Shown here: positions 1 through 9,956 of the stretch, in pieces
Position numbering within the stretch: the stretch's first letter is position 1
How the letters are laid out: each line of letters starts with the position of its first letter
Source of the DNA: Xenorhabdus griffiniae
GTDB lineage: Bacteria > Pseudomonadota > Gammaproteobacteria > Enterobacterales > Enterobacteriaceae
Length of the DNA stretch: 64,000 nt
NCBI RefSeq assembly: GCF_037265215.1
Contig: NZ_CP147737.1
Location: 3,380,001-3,444,000, forward strand
Reading direction: 5' to 3'
Notes under the pieces: model-generated
Told to the model about the DNA's origin: nothing
The model's database searches: none
The model's input: only the letters and a program-made list of their open reading frames with translations
Program-made: the position numbers and the translations under genes

Positions 1-5
1 ACGCA

Positions 6-434
6 ATGACAATTGAACGTACTTTTTCCATTATTAAACCCAACGCAGTGAAGAAAGATGCTATCGGTTCTATTTATGCCCGCTTTGAAAGTGCTGGGTT
101 TAAAATTATCGCCGCCAAAATGTTGCATTTGACGCGCGAACAGGCGGAAGGTTTTTATGCTGAACACAAAGGCCGCCCTTTCTTTGATGGTTTGGTGGCG
201 TTCATGACCTCTGGCCCAATTATGGTACAGGTTCTGGAAGGTGAAAATGCCGTTCAACGTCACCGCGATCTAATGGGGGCTACCAATCCTGATAATGCGT
301 TGGCTGGCACTCTGCGTGCAGATTATGCCGACAGCTTTACTGAAAATGCGGTTCACGGTTCAGACTCTCCTGAATCTGCAAGTCGTGAAATTGCTTACTT
401 TTTCAGTGACGATGAAATTTTCCCACGTTTTTAA
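6..434 (+). CDS. ndk: Nucleoside diphosphate kinase
   Basis: Cytosolic enzyme that moves the gamma-phosphate from ATP to other nucleoside diphosphates through a phosphohistidine, balancing NTP and dNTP pools. The 142-residue length fits the bacterial family (about 143). The active-site motif NAVHGSD is present with the phosphorylated histidine at position 117, and the N-terminal KPNAV nucleotide-site segment is intact. The start lies five bases into the window, so its promoter and ribosome site are not visible. It is followed by a strong hairpin terminator and then rlmN, the usual enterobacterial order. Confidence 0.98.
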   Translation: MTIERTFSIIKPNAVKKDAIGSIYARFESAGFKIIAAKMLHLTREQAEGFYAEHKGRPFFDGLVAFMTSGPIMVQVLEGENAVQRHRDLMGATNPDNALAGTLRADYADSFTENAVHGSDSPESASREIAYFFSDDEIFPRF

Positions 435-482
435 AGTTCTTCACTTAAGTAGCATATAAATAGTAAAGTTTGTACAATGATG

Positions 483-516
483 CGCCCCACTGATTTGGTT
501 CAGCGGGGCGTTTATT
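483..516 (+). terminator. Terminator of ndk
   Basis: The arms CGCCCC (483-488) and GGGGCG (505-510) pair, extended by CTGA/TCAG after one mismatch, and are followed by a T-rich run. It sits 50 bases after the ndk stop codon. Confidence 0.85.
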
Positions 517-654
517 ATTTTATTTCAATGTCCATTCAATATGGCTCTGATTAAAAGAGAGAATGAACATTGAATTGGCAGTCACCGCATGAAAACTTAA
601 TGCTGAAATCAGATCAGCATAGAGCCGAAAGTGTAATAACGAGGCGATGTAACA

Positions 655-1833
655 ATGTCCCAACTTAACGAAACCGTACCACCTGCAACTTCCGCCGTAT
701 CCGTCACGCCTGAAAAGAAAAACGGTAAAGTCAATTTGCTCGATCTTAACCGTAAACAAATGCGTCAGTTTTTTGTCGATATGGGAGAGAAACCTTTTCG
801 TGCCGATCAGGTCATGAAATGGATTTACCATTACTGCTATGACGATTTTGAGCAGATGACCGATATCAACAAAGTGCTCCGGGCAAAATTACAACAAGTT
901 GCTGAAATCAAAGCACCTGAAGTTGCAGAAGAGCAACGCTCTGCTGATGGCACAATCAAATGGGCGATTACTGTTGGTGATCAACAGGTTGAAACGGTTT
1001 ATATCCCAGAAGATGATCGTGCGACACTGTGTGTTTCATCTCAGGTGGGGTGTGCTTTAGAGTGTAAATTTTGTTCTACGGCTCAGCAGGGCTTTAACCG
1101 TAATCTGCGAGTTTCCGAGATTATTGGTCAGGTTTGGCGTGCTGCCAAGATTATAGGATCACTGAAATCCAGTGGTCGTCGCCCCATTACCAACGTAGTG
1201 ATGATGGGAATGGGGGAACCATTACTCAATTTGAATAATGTCGTGCCAGCAATGGAAATCATGATGGATGACTTCGGCTTTGGTTTGTCGAAACGCCGTG
1301 TAACATTGTCAACGTCTGGTGTTGTTCCTGCGCTGGATAAACTGGGGGATATGATCGATGTTGCACTGGCAATTTCCTTACATGCACCCACTGACGACAT
1401 TCGTGATGAAATTGTGCCAATTAACCGCAAGTACAATATTGAAGAGTTTCTGGCGGGAGTACGTCGTTACCTGACAAAATCCAATGCTAACCAGGGACGT
1501 GTAACGGTGGAATATGTGATGCTTGATCATGTCAACGACAGCGTTGAGCAGGCTCATCAGTTAGCCGAATGCCTGAAAGATACCCCCAGCAAGATCAACC
1601 TGATCCCGTGGAACCCGTTCCCAGGTGCACCTTATGGACGCAGTTCAAATAGCCGCATCGATCGTTTTGCCAAGGTCCTGATGGGATACGGTTTTACAAC
1701 CATTGTGCGTAAAACGAGGGGAGATGATATTGATGCCGCATGTGGACAGCTTGCCGGTGATGTCATTGACAGAACCAAGCGAACCATGAAAAAACGCCTT
1801 GCAGGTGAACCTATTCAGGTAAAAACAGTCTAA
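655..1833 (+). CDS. rlmN: Dual-specificity RNA methyltransferase RlmN
   Basis: Radical-SAM enzyme that methylates C2 of A2503 in 23S rRNA and of A37 in some tRNAs, supporting translational fidelity. The iron-sulfur motif CxxxCxxC is at C133, C137 and C140. The catalytic cysteine pair of the family is present at C126 and C363, offset by eight residues from E. coli, which matches the longer protein (392 versus 384). The extra length lies in a Ser/Thr/Pro-rich N-terminus. The reading frame starts at an ATG preceded by GAGGCGATGTAAC. It sits between ndk and a pilW-like gene, as in relatives. Confidence 0.97.
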   Translation: MSQLNETVPPATSAVSVTPEKKNGKVNLLDLNRKQMRQFFVDMGEKPFRADQVMKWIYHYCYDDFEQMTDINKVLRAKLQQVAEIKAPEVAEEQRSADGTIKWAITVGDQQVETVYIPEDDRATLCVSSQVGCALECKFCSTAQQGFNRNLRVSEIIGQVWRAAKIIGSLKSSGRRPITNVVMMGMGEPLLNLNNVVPAMEIMMDDFGFGLSKRRVTLSTSGVVPALDKLGDMIDVALAISLHAPTDDIRDEIVPINRKYNIEEFLAGVRRYLTKSNANQGRVTVEYVMLDHVNDSVEQAHQLAECLKDTPSKINLIPWNPFPGAPYGRSSNSRIDRFAKVLMGYGFTTIVRKTRGDDIDAACGQLAGDVIDRTKRTMKKRLAGEPIQVKTV

Positions 1834-1904
1834 TTTTTTGTTTAATATCGATTAATGGCTAAAAATCTGGCAAAGTTTAACATATCCTTATAAATGAAGA
1901 TGGT

Positions 1905-2333
1905 ATGATACGGAAATCAATAATTTGGTCTATAGTTTGTTTTGGCCTGTTAACGGGGTGTGTGGAACAATCAACGCATCGCACTCATCAGGTTGTTGCC
2001 ATAGATACACGATTGCAGCTAGGGAAAGCTTATTTGGCGGAACGAAATTTACCGGCCGCTAAGTATCATTTTCAAAAAGTCTTGCTGGCGGAACCTCATC
2101 ATCCAGAGGCACATCTGGGTATGGCACTGCATGAACAATATGCAGGCCGTCCAGAAACCGCCAGTCAGCATTATAGAATGGCTATGCAGTATGCAGCTGA
2201 AAGTGATACCGTAGTACATCACTACCATATTTTCCTTTGTGAACAAAAGCAGTATGAAAAAGCTGAACAATTGATCATGGAAAGTAGGGTAAGCGTGAAA
2301 AGCGACACAGCTCGTTATCGCTGTGATGAATGA
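1905..2333 (+). CDS. PilW-like TPR lipoprotein, apparently short
   Basis: The N-terminus is a lipoprotein signal peptide with lipobox LTGC (C19), followed by TPR-like helices (about 35-120) including the segment HIFLCEQKQYEKAEQ, which resembles the PilW/PilF pilotin-like proteins often found between rlmN and rodZ. It should be anchored in the outer membrane. At 142 residues it is well short of the roughly 240-250 usual for the family, and the reading frame stops just after the third TPR-like unit. The next 116 bases to rodZ have no obvious continuation. A C-terminal truncation, or a shortened functional form, are both possible. Confidence 0.6.
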   Translation: MIRKSIIWSIVCFGLLTGCVEQSTHRTHQVVAIDTRLQLGKAYLAERNLPAAKYHFQKVLLAEPHHPEAHLGMALHEQYAGRPETASQHYRMAMQYAAESDTVVHHYHIFLCEQKQYEKAEQLIMESRVSVKSDTARYRCDE

Positions 2334-2449
2334 TGTTTGGCGTTCAACGCAGTATTTAGATGATTTCGCTACACAAATTAAGTGATATGTTCTATTCATT
2401 TAATTTGCGTAAATTCTTTAACCCAGAACAGTACCAGTATCCCTTGCTA

Positions 2450-3466
2450 ATGAAGACTGAAACTTATCCAGAAGAAGCTAATCTGACAACAGGTCAGATT
2501 CTGCGTCAGGCTCGTGAAAAACATGAGCTTTCTCAGCAAACTGTGGCAGATCGCTTGTGTCTTAAACTGTCCACTGTTCGTGATATTGAAGAAGATAATA
2601 TCCCGTCAAATATTTCACCGACATTCATTCGTGGTTATATTCGCGCCTATGCAAAATTAGTTCAGGTGCCTGAATCTGAAATCTTGAGTATCCTGGATAA
2701 ACAGATCCCCTCTAAGGCCATAAAAACGGCACCTATGCAAAGTTTTTCCGCGGGAAAAAAGCGCAAGAAACGTGACGGGTGGCTAATGAAAATAACATGG
2801 GTTGTTATTGTTTTGCTGTTGGGGATGACATTCCTGTGGTGGTGGCAGAACTATAAAGTACAACAAACAGAACTGTCTTCAATGGCCACACAATCAAACG
2901 TCCAAAATAGCCAGGTAGCAGGTTCTGAAAATGACCGACAGGCGGCAAGTGTCGGGGAGAATGATGTAGCGCCTCTTAAAGAAAATCAATCCGAAGCGAC
3001 TGTTCAATCTGGTGTTTCCCCGGAAAAAACATTGTCGGCAGAGGCAAAAGGCACAGAAGGAAACAGCAAGGCTCCCGTGTCTTCCGGCGCGCCGGTATCC
3101 ACAGCAACAAATCAGTCTGCAACTAATGCAACGCCAGAAAATACAACTGCGGTTGCCAATGCAGAGGTGAATAGTGCTGTTGTGAGTCCGTCATCGACTG
3201 ATGTAAATAGTATCAGCACTGCGAACAACGATGAATTAGTGATAGATTTCAGTGGTGAATGTTGGCTGGCAGTCAAAGATGCTAAAGGTAAAGTATTGTT
3301 TAGTGGCATAAAAAAGAAAGGGGATAGCCTAAAACTTTCCGGTGATTTACCTTACTCGGTGAATATTGGCGCACCAGCCAAGGTTAAAGTCCAGTTCCGG
3401 GGAAAACCCGTGGATCTCAGTTCCTTTGTGAAGAAAGGTGTCACGGCTAAACTGACACTGAAATAA
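2450..3466 (+). CDS. rodZ: Cytoskeleton protein RodZ
   Basis: Bitopic inner-membrane protein that links MreB filaments to the cell-wall elongation machinery and sets rod shape. The N-terminal helix-turn-helix (about residues 12-75, with LSQQTVADRL and STVRDIEED) is MreB-binding. A basic KRKKRDG stretch precedes one membrane span (about 114-133). A Ser/Thr/Ala-rich periplasmic linker and a C-terminal DUF4115 domain follow. An in-frame ATG lies 90 bases upstream, but starting at 2450 gives 338 residues and the N-terminus expected from E. coli RodZ (337), so that start is chosen. A clear ribosome site is lacking. Confidence 0.93.
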   Translation: MKTETYPEEANLTTGQILRQAREKHELSQQTVADRLCLKLSTVRDIEEDNIPSNISPTFIRGYIRAYAKLVQVPESEILSILDKQIPSKAIKTAPMQSFSAGKKRKKRDGWLMKITWVVIVLLLGMTFLWWWQNYKVQQTELSSMATQSNVQNSQVAGSENDRQAASVGENDVAPLKENQSEATVQSGVSPEKTLSAEAKGTEGNSKAPVSSGAPVSTATNQSATNATPENTTAVANAEVNSAVVSPSSTDVNSISTANNDELVIDFSGECWLAVKDAKGKVLFSGIKKKGDSLKLSGDLPYSVNIGAPAKVKVQFRGKPVDLSSFVKKGVTAKLTLK

Positions 3467-3557
3467 AGGTTCTAACCGTTTTGGCAAAGTTATTCACCAC
3501 AGCATAGTTGTAATTCTTATAAACAAAAATACAGGGATGTAGGGGAGTAATGTAAAA

Positions 3558-4679
3558 ATGCATAATGAGTCACCGATAAAAAGACGTAAATCTACACGTA
3601 TTTATGTCGGTAATGTTCCCGTCGGGGATGGCGCACCGATTGCAGTGCAATCAATGACTAACACACGAACAACTGATGTTGAAGCAACAGTCAACCAAAT
3701 TAAGGCGTTAGAGCGTGTAGGTGTTGATATCGTTCGGGTGTCTGTTCCAACAATGGATGCAGCCGAAGCGTTCAAGTCCATCAAACAGCAAGTCAATGTC
3801 CCTCTTGTTGCCGATATTCATTTCGATTACCGCATAGCCTTGAAAGTTGCAGAATATGGTGTTGACTGTCTGCGCATCAATCCTGGCAATATTGGTAACG
3901 AAGATCGTATTCGTCAGGTTGTGGATTGCGCCCGCCACAATAACATTCCAATTCGCATTGGGGTTAATGGCGGATCGTTGGAAAAAGATCTACAGGAAAA
4001 ATACGGTGAACCCACACCAGAAGCGTTAGTTGAATCAGCAATGCGTCATGTGGATATTCTTGATCGCCTGAACTTCGACCAATTTAAGGTCAGCGTCAAG
4101 GCTTCTGACGTTTTTCTGGCGGTTGGTGCATACCGTTTACTGGCGCAAAAAATAGATCAACCGTTGCATTTGGGGATTACGGAAGCAGGCGGAGCCCGTG
4201 CTGGTGCGGTGAAATCTTCGATTGGTCTTGGCATTTTGTTGTCAGAAGGTATTGGCGATACGTTGCGTATTTCGTTGGCCGCAGATCCAGTAGAAGAAGT
4301 TAAAGTTGGTTTTGATATTCTGAAAGCATTGCGGATCCGTTCACGGGGCATTAATTTCATTGCTTGTCCAACTTGTTCACGCCAGGAATTTGACGTTATC
4401 GGTACGGTTAATGCGCTTGAGCAGCGTCTTGAGGATTTAATCACCCCGATGGATGTTTCGATCATTGGTTGTGTTGTGAATGGGCCTGGGGAAGCCGAAG
4501 TTTCAACGCTTGGCGTAACGGGTGCGAAAACAAAAAGCGGCTTTTATGAAGATGGCATTCGCCAAAAAGAGCGTTTTGACAATAACAACTTGATTGATCA
4601 ACTTGAGGCGAAAATTCGGGCGAAGGCAGCTATCCTTGATGCTAAAAACCGAATCAGCATCAATCAGCTTGATGAGTAA
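3558..4679 (+). CDS. ispG: 4-hydroxy-3-methylbut-2-enyl-diphosphate synthase (flavodoxin)
   Basis: Iron-sulfur enzyme of the non-mevalonate (MEP) isoprenoid pathway that converts methylerythritol cyclodiphosphate to HMBPP in the cytosol. The length (373) matches E. coli (372). The [4Fe-4S] ligands are at C270, C273 and C305, in CPTCSR and [11 protein letters not shown], with the catalytic glutamate at E312. The N-terminal TIM-barrel motifs such as QSMTNT are intact. It follows rodZ after 91 bases. Confidence 0.98.
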   Translation: MHNESPIKRRKSTRIYVGNVPVGDGAPIAVQSMTNTRTTDVEATVNQIKALERVGVDIVRVSVPTMDAAEAFKSIKQQVNVPLVADIHFDYRIALKVAEYGVDCLRINPGNIGNEDRIRQVVDCARHNNIPIRIGVNGGSLEKDLQEKYGEPTPEALVESAMRHVDILDRLNFDQFKVSVKASDVFLAVGAYRLLAQKIDQPLHLGITEAGGARAGAVKSSIGLGILLSEGIGDTLRISLAADPVEEVKVGFDILKALRIRSRGINFIACPTCSRQEFDVIGTVNALEQRLEDLITPMDVSIIGCVVNGPGEAEVSTLGVTGAKTKSGFYEDGIRQKERFDNNNLIDQLEAKIRAKAAILDAKNRISINQLDE

Positions 4680-4700
4680 TTTATTGGGGATATAAGCATA

Positions 4701-4806
4701 TATACCAATCTAACTTCAAGATGCGTGTGATTTCTCCCAGCTTCGCGGGGAGAGATCAGGTTTCATATCGTGTTGTCAATTGCAACTTGAAGTTTAATGC
4801 GTATAG
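4701..4806. repeat. Intergenic palindromic repeat, family 1, copy A
   Basis: About 106 bp beginning TATACCAATCTAACTTCAAG and ending CTTGAAGTTTAATGCGTATA, with a central GC-rich hairpin. The two ends are partly inverted (CTTCAAG/CTTGAAG, TATA/TATA). Eight copies occur in this window. It lies between ispG and hisS and encodes nothing visible. Confidence 0.9.
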
Positions 4807-4885
4807 ATTTGCTTGCAGATTGAACCTTGCAAGTATTCGCTTTTATAATCGGTGGCATTGTATAAATATTAATAAGAGATAAAAC

Positions 4886-6163
4886 GTGACAAAAAATATC
4901 CCAGCTATTCGTGGCATGAACGATTGCCTTCCTGCTGAAACGGCCATCTGGCAACGAGTTGAATCGACGGTAAAGCGTGTGCTGTCAGGTTACGGTTTTA
5001 GCGAAATTCGGACACCGATTGTAGAGCAGACCCCGTTATTCAAACGTGCAATTGGGGAAGTCACTGATGTTGTTGAAAAAGAGATGTATACCTTTGACGA
5101 TCGCAATGGTGAAAGCTTGACCCTGCGCCCAGAAAATACCGCAGGATGTGTCCGCGCCGGTATTCAGCATGGTCTGCTGTACAATCAGGAACAGCGCTTA
5201 TGGTATATCGGGCCTATGTTCCGTTATGAGCGTCCACAAAAAGGTCGTTATCGTCAATTCCATCAGTTAGGGGCTGAAGTGTTTGGCTTACAAGGGCCAG
5301 ATATTGATGCTGAACTTATTTTAATGACAGCACGTTGGTGGCGCGAGCTCGGTATTGCTGATCACGTTACACTTGAATTGAACTCGATTGGTTCATTAGA
5401 AGCCCGTGCCAATTATCGTGAGGCATTAGTAGCCTTCCTTGAACAACATAAAGAGAAATTGGACGAGGATTGTCGACGCCGCATGTATACCAATCCACTG
5501 CGTGTATTGGACTCTAAAAACCCTGAAGTTCAGCAACTTTTGAATGATGCACCGGAGCTGTTTGATTATCTTGATAGCGAATCAAAAGAGCACTTTGATG
5601 GACTGTGTCAGCTACTTGATAGCGCCGGGATCAAATACCGCATCAACCAGCGTCTGGTTCGCGGTCTTGATTATTATAACCGTACGGTTTTTGAATGGGT
5701 GACATCGGCGTTGGGTGCACAGGGAACCGTCTGTGCCGGTGGTCGCTACGATGGTTTGGTTGAACAATTGGGCGGTAAGGCAACACCAGCGGTTGGTTTT
5801 GCCATGGGCATGGAGCGTATGGTCCTGTTGGTGCAGGAGGTCAATCCTGACTTTGTTGCTGATCTGGCTGTTGCTGATGTTTATTTCTCTTCCTTTGGTG
5901 AAGGTAGCCAGCAAGCGGCATTGATATTGGCCGAAAAAATCCGTGATCAACTGCCAGAATTACGTCTGATGACCAATCATGGCGGCGGTAACTTTAAGAA
6001 ACAGTTGACGCGTGCGAGTAAACACGGTGCCAAAGTTGCCTTAATTCTGGGTGAAGATGAAATTCAGGCAGGCAATATTTCAGTGAAAGATTTACGCAAC
6101 GGTGAACAAGAAACCTTGTCACAACAAGCGGTCGCAGCGCGTTTGAGCGAACTGTTAGGCTAA
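4886..6163 (+). CDS. hisS: Histidyl-tRNA synthetase
   Basis: Class II aminoacyl-tRNA synthetase that charges tRNA-His. It has the family N-terminus with IRGMNDCLP, motif 2 ([17 protein letters not shown]), the histidine-binding segment [15 protein letters not shown] and a C-terminal anticodon-binding domain (about 325-425). The length is 425, against 424 in E. coli. It uses a GTG start preceded by an AAGAGA-like ribosome site. Repeat copy A fills most of its upstream region. Fifteen bases separate it from yfgM, suggesting one operon with yfgM and bamB. Confidence 0.98.
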   Translation: MTKNIPAIRGMNDCLPAETAIWQRVESTVKRVLSGYGFSEIRTPIVEQTPLFKRAIGEVTDVVEKEMYTFDDRNGESLTLRPENTAGCVRAGIQHGLLYNQEQRLWYIGPMFRYERPQKGRYRQFHQLGAEVFGLQGPDIDAELILMTARWWRELGIADHVTLELNSIGSLEARANYREALVAFLEQHKEKLDEDCRRRMYTNPLRVLDSKNPEVQQLLNDAPELFDYLDSESKEHFDGLCQLLDSAGIKYRINQRLVRGLDYYNRTVFEWVTSALGAQGTVCAGGRYDGLVEQLGGKATPAVGFAMGMERMVLLVQEVNPDFVADLAVADVYFSSFGEGSQQAALILAEKIRDQLPELRLMTNHGGGNFKKQLTRASKHGAKVALILGEDEIQAGNISVKDLRNGEQETLSQQAVAARLSELLG

Positions 6164-6177
6164 GGAGGGAGACTCTA

Positions 6178-6798
6178 GTGCAAGTCTATACTACAGAAAC
6201 TGAACAAGTTGACGCGATCAAGCGTTTTTTCTCTACCAACGGTAAATACCTTGCTGTTGGTCTGGTGTTAGGCATTGGTGTTTTGTTGGGGTGGCGTTAC
6301 TGGCAGACTCATCAAACCAACCAGTTGCATAATACGGCGGCAGTATTTGAAGATTTGAACAAATCACTGGCGTCGGGATCGAAAGAAAAAGTTGTTGCCG
6401 TAGAAAAATTCGCTAATGAGACGGACAATGTCTACGGTGTTATGGCTGATCTGGAGCTGGCAAAACAGGCTGTTGCTCAGAATGATCTGGCTCAGGCAGA
6501 GAAAAATTTGCTAGCCGCATCCGGTAAAGCCAAAGATGAGAATATGCAAGCAGTGTCTAACCTTCGTCTGGCGCGGGTTCAATTGGCGGAAGATAAAACA
6601 GATGTTGCATTGAAAACGCTGGATTTGGTCAAAGGCAAAGGCTGGCAGGTTATGGTTGAGGATATTCGCGGGGATATTCTGGCTAAAAAAGGGGATATTG
6701 CTGGCGCACGTGCAGCCTATTCTACAGGGCTTGGACTTGATGGCCCGCAGGTAATTAAGGATTTTATGAAAATCAAACTTAATAATTTATCCAACTAA
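6178..6798 (+). CDS. yfgM: SecYEG-associated ancillary protein YfgM
   Basis: Single-span inner-membrane protein (hydrophobic segment about residues 23-41) with a large periplasmic TPR-like domain. In E. coli it associates with SecYEG and PpiD and hands periplasmic chaperone clients onward. The length of 206 is typical. The GTG start is supported by a strong AAGGAGGGA ribosome site nine bases upstream. It lies between hisS and bamB, the conserved order, and is probably cotranscribed with both. Confidence 0.94.
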   Translation: MQVYTTETEQVDAIKRFFSTNGKYLAVGLVLGIGVLLGWRYWQTHQTNQLHNTAAVFEDLNKSLASGSKEKVVAVEKFANETDNVYGVMADLELAKQAVAQNDLAQAEKNLLAASGKAKDENMQAVSNLRLARVQLAEDKTDVALKTLDLVKGKGWQVMVEDIRGDILAKKGDIAGARAAYSTGLGLDGPQVIKDFMKIKLNNLSN

Positions 6799-6814
6799 GG
6801 GAGCCAACTTCATA

Positions 6815-7987
6815 ATGCAGCTGCGAAAAACACTCTTGGTTGGATTGGTTGCTTCTGTTCTGCTGGCAGGTTGTTCAAGTGAACAGGATTCGGTAACAAT
6901 GTCACCGTTACCGAAGGTTGAAAATCAATTCAAACCTCGTATCGTTTGGGATAAGTCCGTTGGGAGTGGTACGGGGGAGTATTACTCTCATTTATCACCA
7001 ACCTGGCAAGGTTCAACAGCTTACGTTGCTGACCGTCATGGTATTGTCAAAGCATTTGATATAGACAGCGGCAAAGAAATATGGGCAACGGATCTGTCAG
7101 AAAAAGCAGGTTTATTGTCATCCCGTTTACCCGCACTGCTTTCTGGTGGCTTGACTGTATCCGGTGATCGTCTGTATATCGGAACAGAAAAAGCAAAAGT
7201 CATCGCACTGGATGCAACGAACGGTAAGGTTGAATGGGAATCGACAGTTGCTGGCGAAGCGTTGTCCCGTCCTGTAGTGAGTGATGGTTTTGTCTTGATT
7301 CATACCGGTAATGGTATGTTGCAGGCATTAAACGAAACGGATGGTCATATTGCCTGGTCAGTTAACCTGGATACACCTGCATTATCTGTTCGTGGTGAAT
7401 CCGCTCCTGCCGTAGCCTATGGTGCAGCTATTGTCGGTAGCGACAATGGCCGCATTAGTGCGGTGTTGTTGTCTGAAGGGCAACTAATTTGGCAGCAGCG
7501 AATTTCTCAGGTAACAGGTTCTACCGAAATAGATCGCTTGAATGATGTCGATATGACTCCGGTCATTTCTGACAATGTTATTTACGCGATTGCTTATAAC
7601 GGCAATTTGGTGGCAATGGATATGCGTTCAGGCCAGATCATTTGGAAACGTGATCTGGGATCAGTGCATGATATGGTGGTCACTGACAGCAATATTTTTG
7701 TTGTTGATCAAGATGATCGTATTTTGTCCCTACGCAAGGGTGATGGTGTGACATTATGGTCGCAAAATGATCTCTTGCACCGTCACCTGACAGCCCCAGA
7801 AATGTACAATGGCTATCTGGTTGTTGGTGATGCTGAAGGTTACTTGCATTGGTTGAATATGGCTGATGGCAAATTTGTAGCGCAGAACAAGATTGATAGT
7901 TCTGGTCTGTTGAGTCGTCCGGTTGTTGCCAGCGATAAACTGATGTTACAAGCGAAGGACGGGACAGTTTATCTGTATACCCGCTAA
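6815..7987 (+). CDS. bamB: Outer-membrane assembly lipoprotein BamB
   Basis: Lipoprotein of the BAM complex, which folds beta-barrel proteins into the outer membrane. The signal peptide ends in lipobox LLAGC with the lipidated cysteine at C20. The rest is a repetitive PQQ-type beta-propeller with recurring blades such as GKEIWATDL, GKVEWEST and GQIIWKRDL. The length (390) matches E. coli (392). It starts 17 bases after yfgM and is followed by a terminator. Confidence 0.97.
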   Translation: MQLRKTLLVGLVASVLLAGCSSEQDSVTMSPLPKVENQFKPRIVWDKSVGSGTGEYYSHLSPTWQGSTAYVADRHGIVKAFDIDSGKEIWATDLSEKAGLLSSRLPALLSGGLTVSGDRLYIGTEKAKVIALDATNGKVEWESTVAGEALSRPVVSDGFVLIHTGNGMLQALNETDGHIAWSVNLDTPALSVRGESAPAVAYGAAIVGSDNGRISAVLLSEGQLIWQQRISQVTGSTEIDRLNDVDMTPVISDNVIYAIAYNGNLVAMDMRSGQIIWKRDLGSVHDMVVTDSNIFVVDQDDRILSLRKGDGVTLWSQNDLLHRHLTAPEMYNGYLVVGDAEGYLHWLNMADGKFVAQNKIDSSGLLSRPVVASDKLMLQAKDGTVYLYTR

Positions 7988-8019
7988 CTTCGAACGTGTT
8001 TTAAATAACACGGAATTAT

Positions 8020-8059
8020 ACGGCTCCTGGACAATAACAGGGGCCGTTTCGTCTTTTTA
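8020..8059 (+). terminator. Terminator of the hisS-yfgM-bamB operon
   Basis: ACGGCTCCTG (8020-8029) pairs with CAGGGGCCGT (8038-8047) with one wobble, followed by TTCGTCTTTTT. It lies 33 bases after the bamB stop. Confidence 0.85.
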
Positions 8060-8136
8060 GTATCTTGTATCTTGCAGTGGTGAAAGTTGCTTTCAGCAGG
8101 ATATCGATTTAAATCTAGTCATGAGGCATCAAAAAA

Positions 8137-9630
8137 ATGATACCTGTCGTTGCGCTGGTTGGGCGCCCCAATGTTGGAAAATCTACCTTATTTAACCGAT
8201 TAACCCGAACCAGAGATGCGCTGGTAGCGGATTTCCCTGGCTTAACCCGTGATCGTAAGTATGGACGGGCAGAGGTTGAAGGGCAGGAATTCATCATCAT
8301 TGATACGGGTGGTATCGATGGTACAGAAGAAGGCGTAGAAACGCATATGGCTACGCAATCTCTGATGGCCATAGAAGAGGCGGACATTGTTCTGTTTATG
8401 GTTGACGCCAGATCGGGATTGATGCCTGCTGACCATGCGATTGCCAAGCATTTGCGTAGCCGTGAAAAAGCAACTTTTCTGGTGGCGAATAAAACCGATG
8501 GTATCGATATTGATACCTCGATAGCTGAGTTTTATTCACTCGGTTTAGGTGATGTTTATTCCATCGCGGCTTCCCACGGTCGTGGTGTGACCCAACTGAT
8601 TGAACGTGTGTTGTTGCCATATTCTGATAAAGAAGAAACGGAACAAGTTGAGTTAACTGAGGAAGAAGCTAACGCGGCTTATTGGGCCGAAATGGAGCAA
8701 GCCGAATTTGATGCTTCTGCTGAACAAGAAAAAGAGGAGGAGGCATTTGATCCCACAACATTGCCTCTGAAACTTGCGATTGTTGGTCGTCCTAATGTGG
8801 GTAAATCCACATTAACCAACCGTATCCTCGGTGAAGAGCGTGTTGTCGTTTATGATATGCCAGGAACAACCCGTGACAGCATTTATATTCCTATGGAGCG
8901 TGATGGCCGTGAATATATTTTGATTGATACAGCGGGTGTGCGTAAGCGTGGAAAAGTCACTGAAACAGTTGAAAAATTCTCTGTGATTAAAACGCTTCAG
9001 GCGATTGAAGATGCCAATGTTGTGTTACTGGTAGTGGATGCCCGTGAAGGTATTTCTGATCAAGATCTCTCCCTGCTTGGTTTTATTCTTAACAGTGGTC
9101 GTTCTCTGGTTATCGCCATCAACAAATGGGATGGCATGAGTCAGGAAGACAAAGATCACGTTAAGGATATGCTTGAGCTGCGTTTGGGGTTTGTTGATTT
9201 TGCCCGTATTCACTTTATTTCTGCGTTACATGGCAGTGGTGTTGGGAATTTATTTGAATCAATTCTGGAAGCCTATGAAAGTGCCACCCGTCGCGTGAGC
9301 ACTTCCTTATTGACTCGTATTATGCGCATGGCAGAAGATGATCACCAACCGCCAATGATCCGTGGTCGCAGGGTGAAAATGAAATATGCTCATGCTGGTG
9401 GATATAACCCACCTATCGTGGTTATCCACGGTAATCAGGTCACAGATTTACCTGATTCCTATAAGCGTTATTTGATGAATTATTTCCGCCGCTCTTTGAA
9501 GGTCATGGGAACACCTATCCGCATCCAATTTAAAGAAGGGGCTAACCCTTATGCGGATAAGAAAAATACATTGACAGCATCTCAGCTCCGTAAACGTAAG
9601 CGTTTAATGGAACATCTGAAAAAGCGGTAA
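8137..9630 (+). CDS. der: Ribosome assembly GTPase Der
   Basis: Essential double GTPase (EngA) acting in 50S subunit maturation. Two tandem G domains each begin with the P-loop GRPNVGKST (about residues 9-17 and 217-225), with G3 motifs DTGG and DTAG and G4 motifs NKTD and NKWD. An acidic linker (about 165-205) separates them, and a KH-like domain with a basic tail ([13 protein letters not shown]) ends the protein. The length of 497 is close to the E. coli 490. It has its own upstream region after the bamB terminator. Confidence 0.98.
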   Translation: MIPVVALVGRPNVGKSTLFNRLTRTRDALVADFPGLTRDRKYGRAEVEGQEFIIIDTGGIDGTEEGVETHMATQSLMAIEEADIVLFMVDARSGLMPADHAIAKHLRSREKATFLVANKTDGIDIDTSIAEFYSLGLGDVYSIAASHGRGVTQLIERVLLPYSDKEETEQVELTEEEANAAYWAEMEQAEFDASAEQEKEEEAFDPTTLPLKLAIVGRPNVGKSTLTNRILGEERVVVYDMPGTTRDSIYIPMERDGREYILIDTAGVRKRGKVTETVEKFSVIKTLQAIEDANVVLLVVDAREGISDQDLSLLGFILNSGRSLVIAINKWDGMSQEDKDHVKDMLELRLGFVDFARIHFISALHGSGVGNLFESILEAYESATRRVSTSLLTRIMRMAEDDHQPPMIRGRRVKMKYAHAGGYNPPIVVIHGNQVTDLPDSYKRYLMNYFRRSLKVMGTPIRIQFKEGANPYADKKNTLTASQLRKRKRLMEHLKKR

Positions 9631-9655
9631 TTGTTTAAAAATATTGATATAAATG

Positions 9656-9687
9656 AAAGGGCTATTCTTAGCCCTTTATTATTTTCT
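9656..9687 (+). terminator. Terminator of der
   Basis: AAAGGGCT (9656-9663) pairs with AGCCCTTT (9670-9677), followed by ATTATTTTCT. It lies 26 bases after the stop codon. Confidence 0.85.
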
Positions 9688-9724
9688 GTATTCAAAGAAT
9701 AGCTTAACCATCATAAAAACAGAA

Positions 9725-9825
9725 TATACCAGTCTAACTTCAAGATGCGTGTGATTGCTTCCCGCGAAGCGGGGAGAAATCAGGCACATTATTTAACGTA
9801 GAAATACCGCTTGCAGCTTAATGAC
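9725..9825. repeat. Intergenic palindromic repeat, family 1, copy B (diverged)
   Basis: The left half and the central hairpin (CCCGCGAAGCGGGG) match the other copies closely. The right half from about 9787 is strongly diverged and only GCTTGCAGCTTAATG recalls the usual end. With the der terminator it fills the 308-base der-amidase spacer. Confidence 0.7.
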
Positions 9826-9928
9826 TGAGACGGTACTGAGCTTTGCTTAAAAAGGGAACTAAAGTATCTCAGGCATGCATTGTATCGTGCTGTCTGTGAT
9901 CGCGAGTTTTTGCCCGTCTGCATCGGCT

Positions 9929-9956
9929 AGTCCTTTTGTTAAAAAGCCAAAGGACT
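9929..9956 (-). terminator. Probable terminator of the amidase gene
   Basis: AGTCCTTT (9929-9936) pairs with AAAGGACT (9949-9956). The hairpin overlaps the last codons of the amidase gene. A T-rich tract follows in the minus direction only loosely. Confidence 0.5.
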
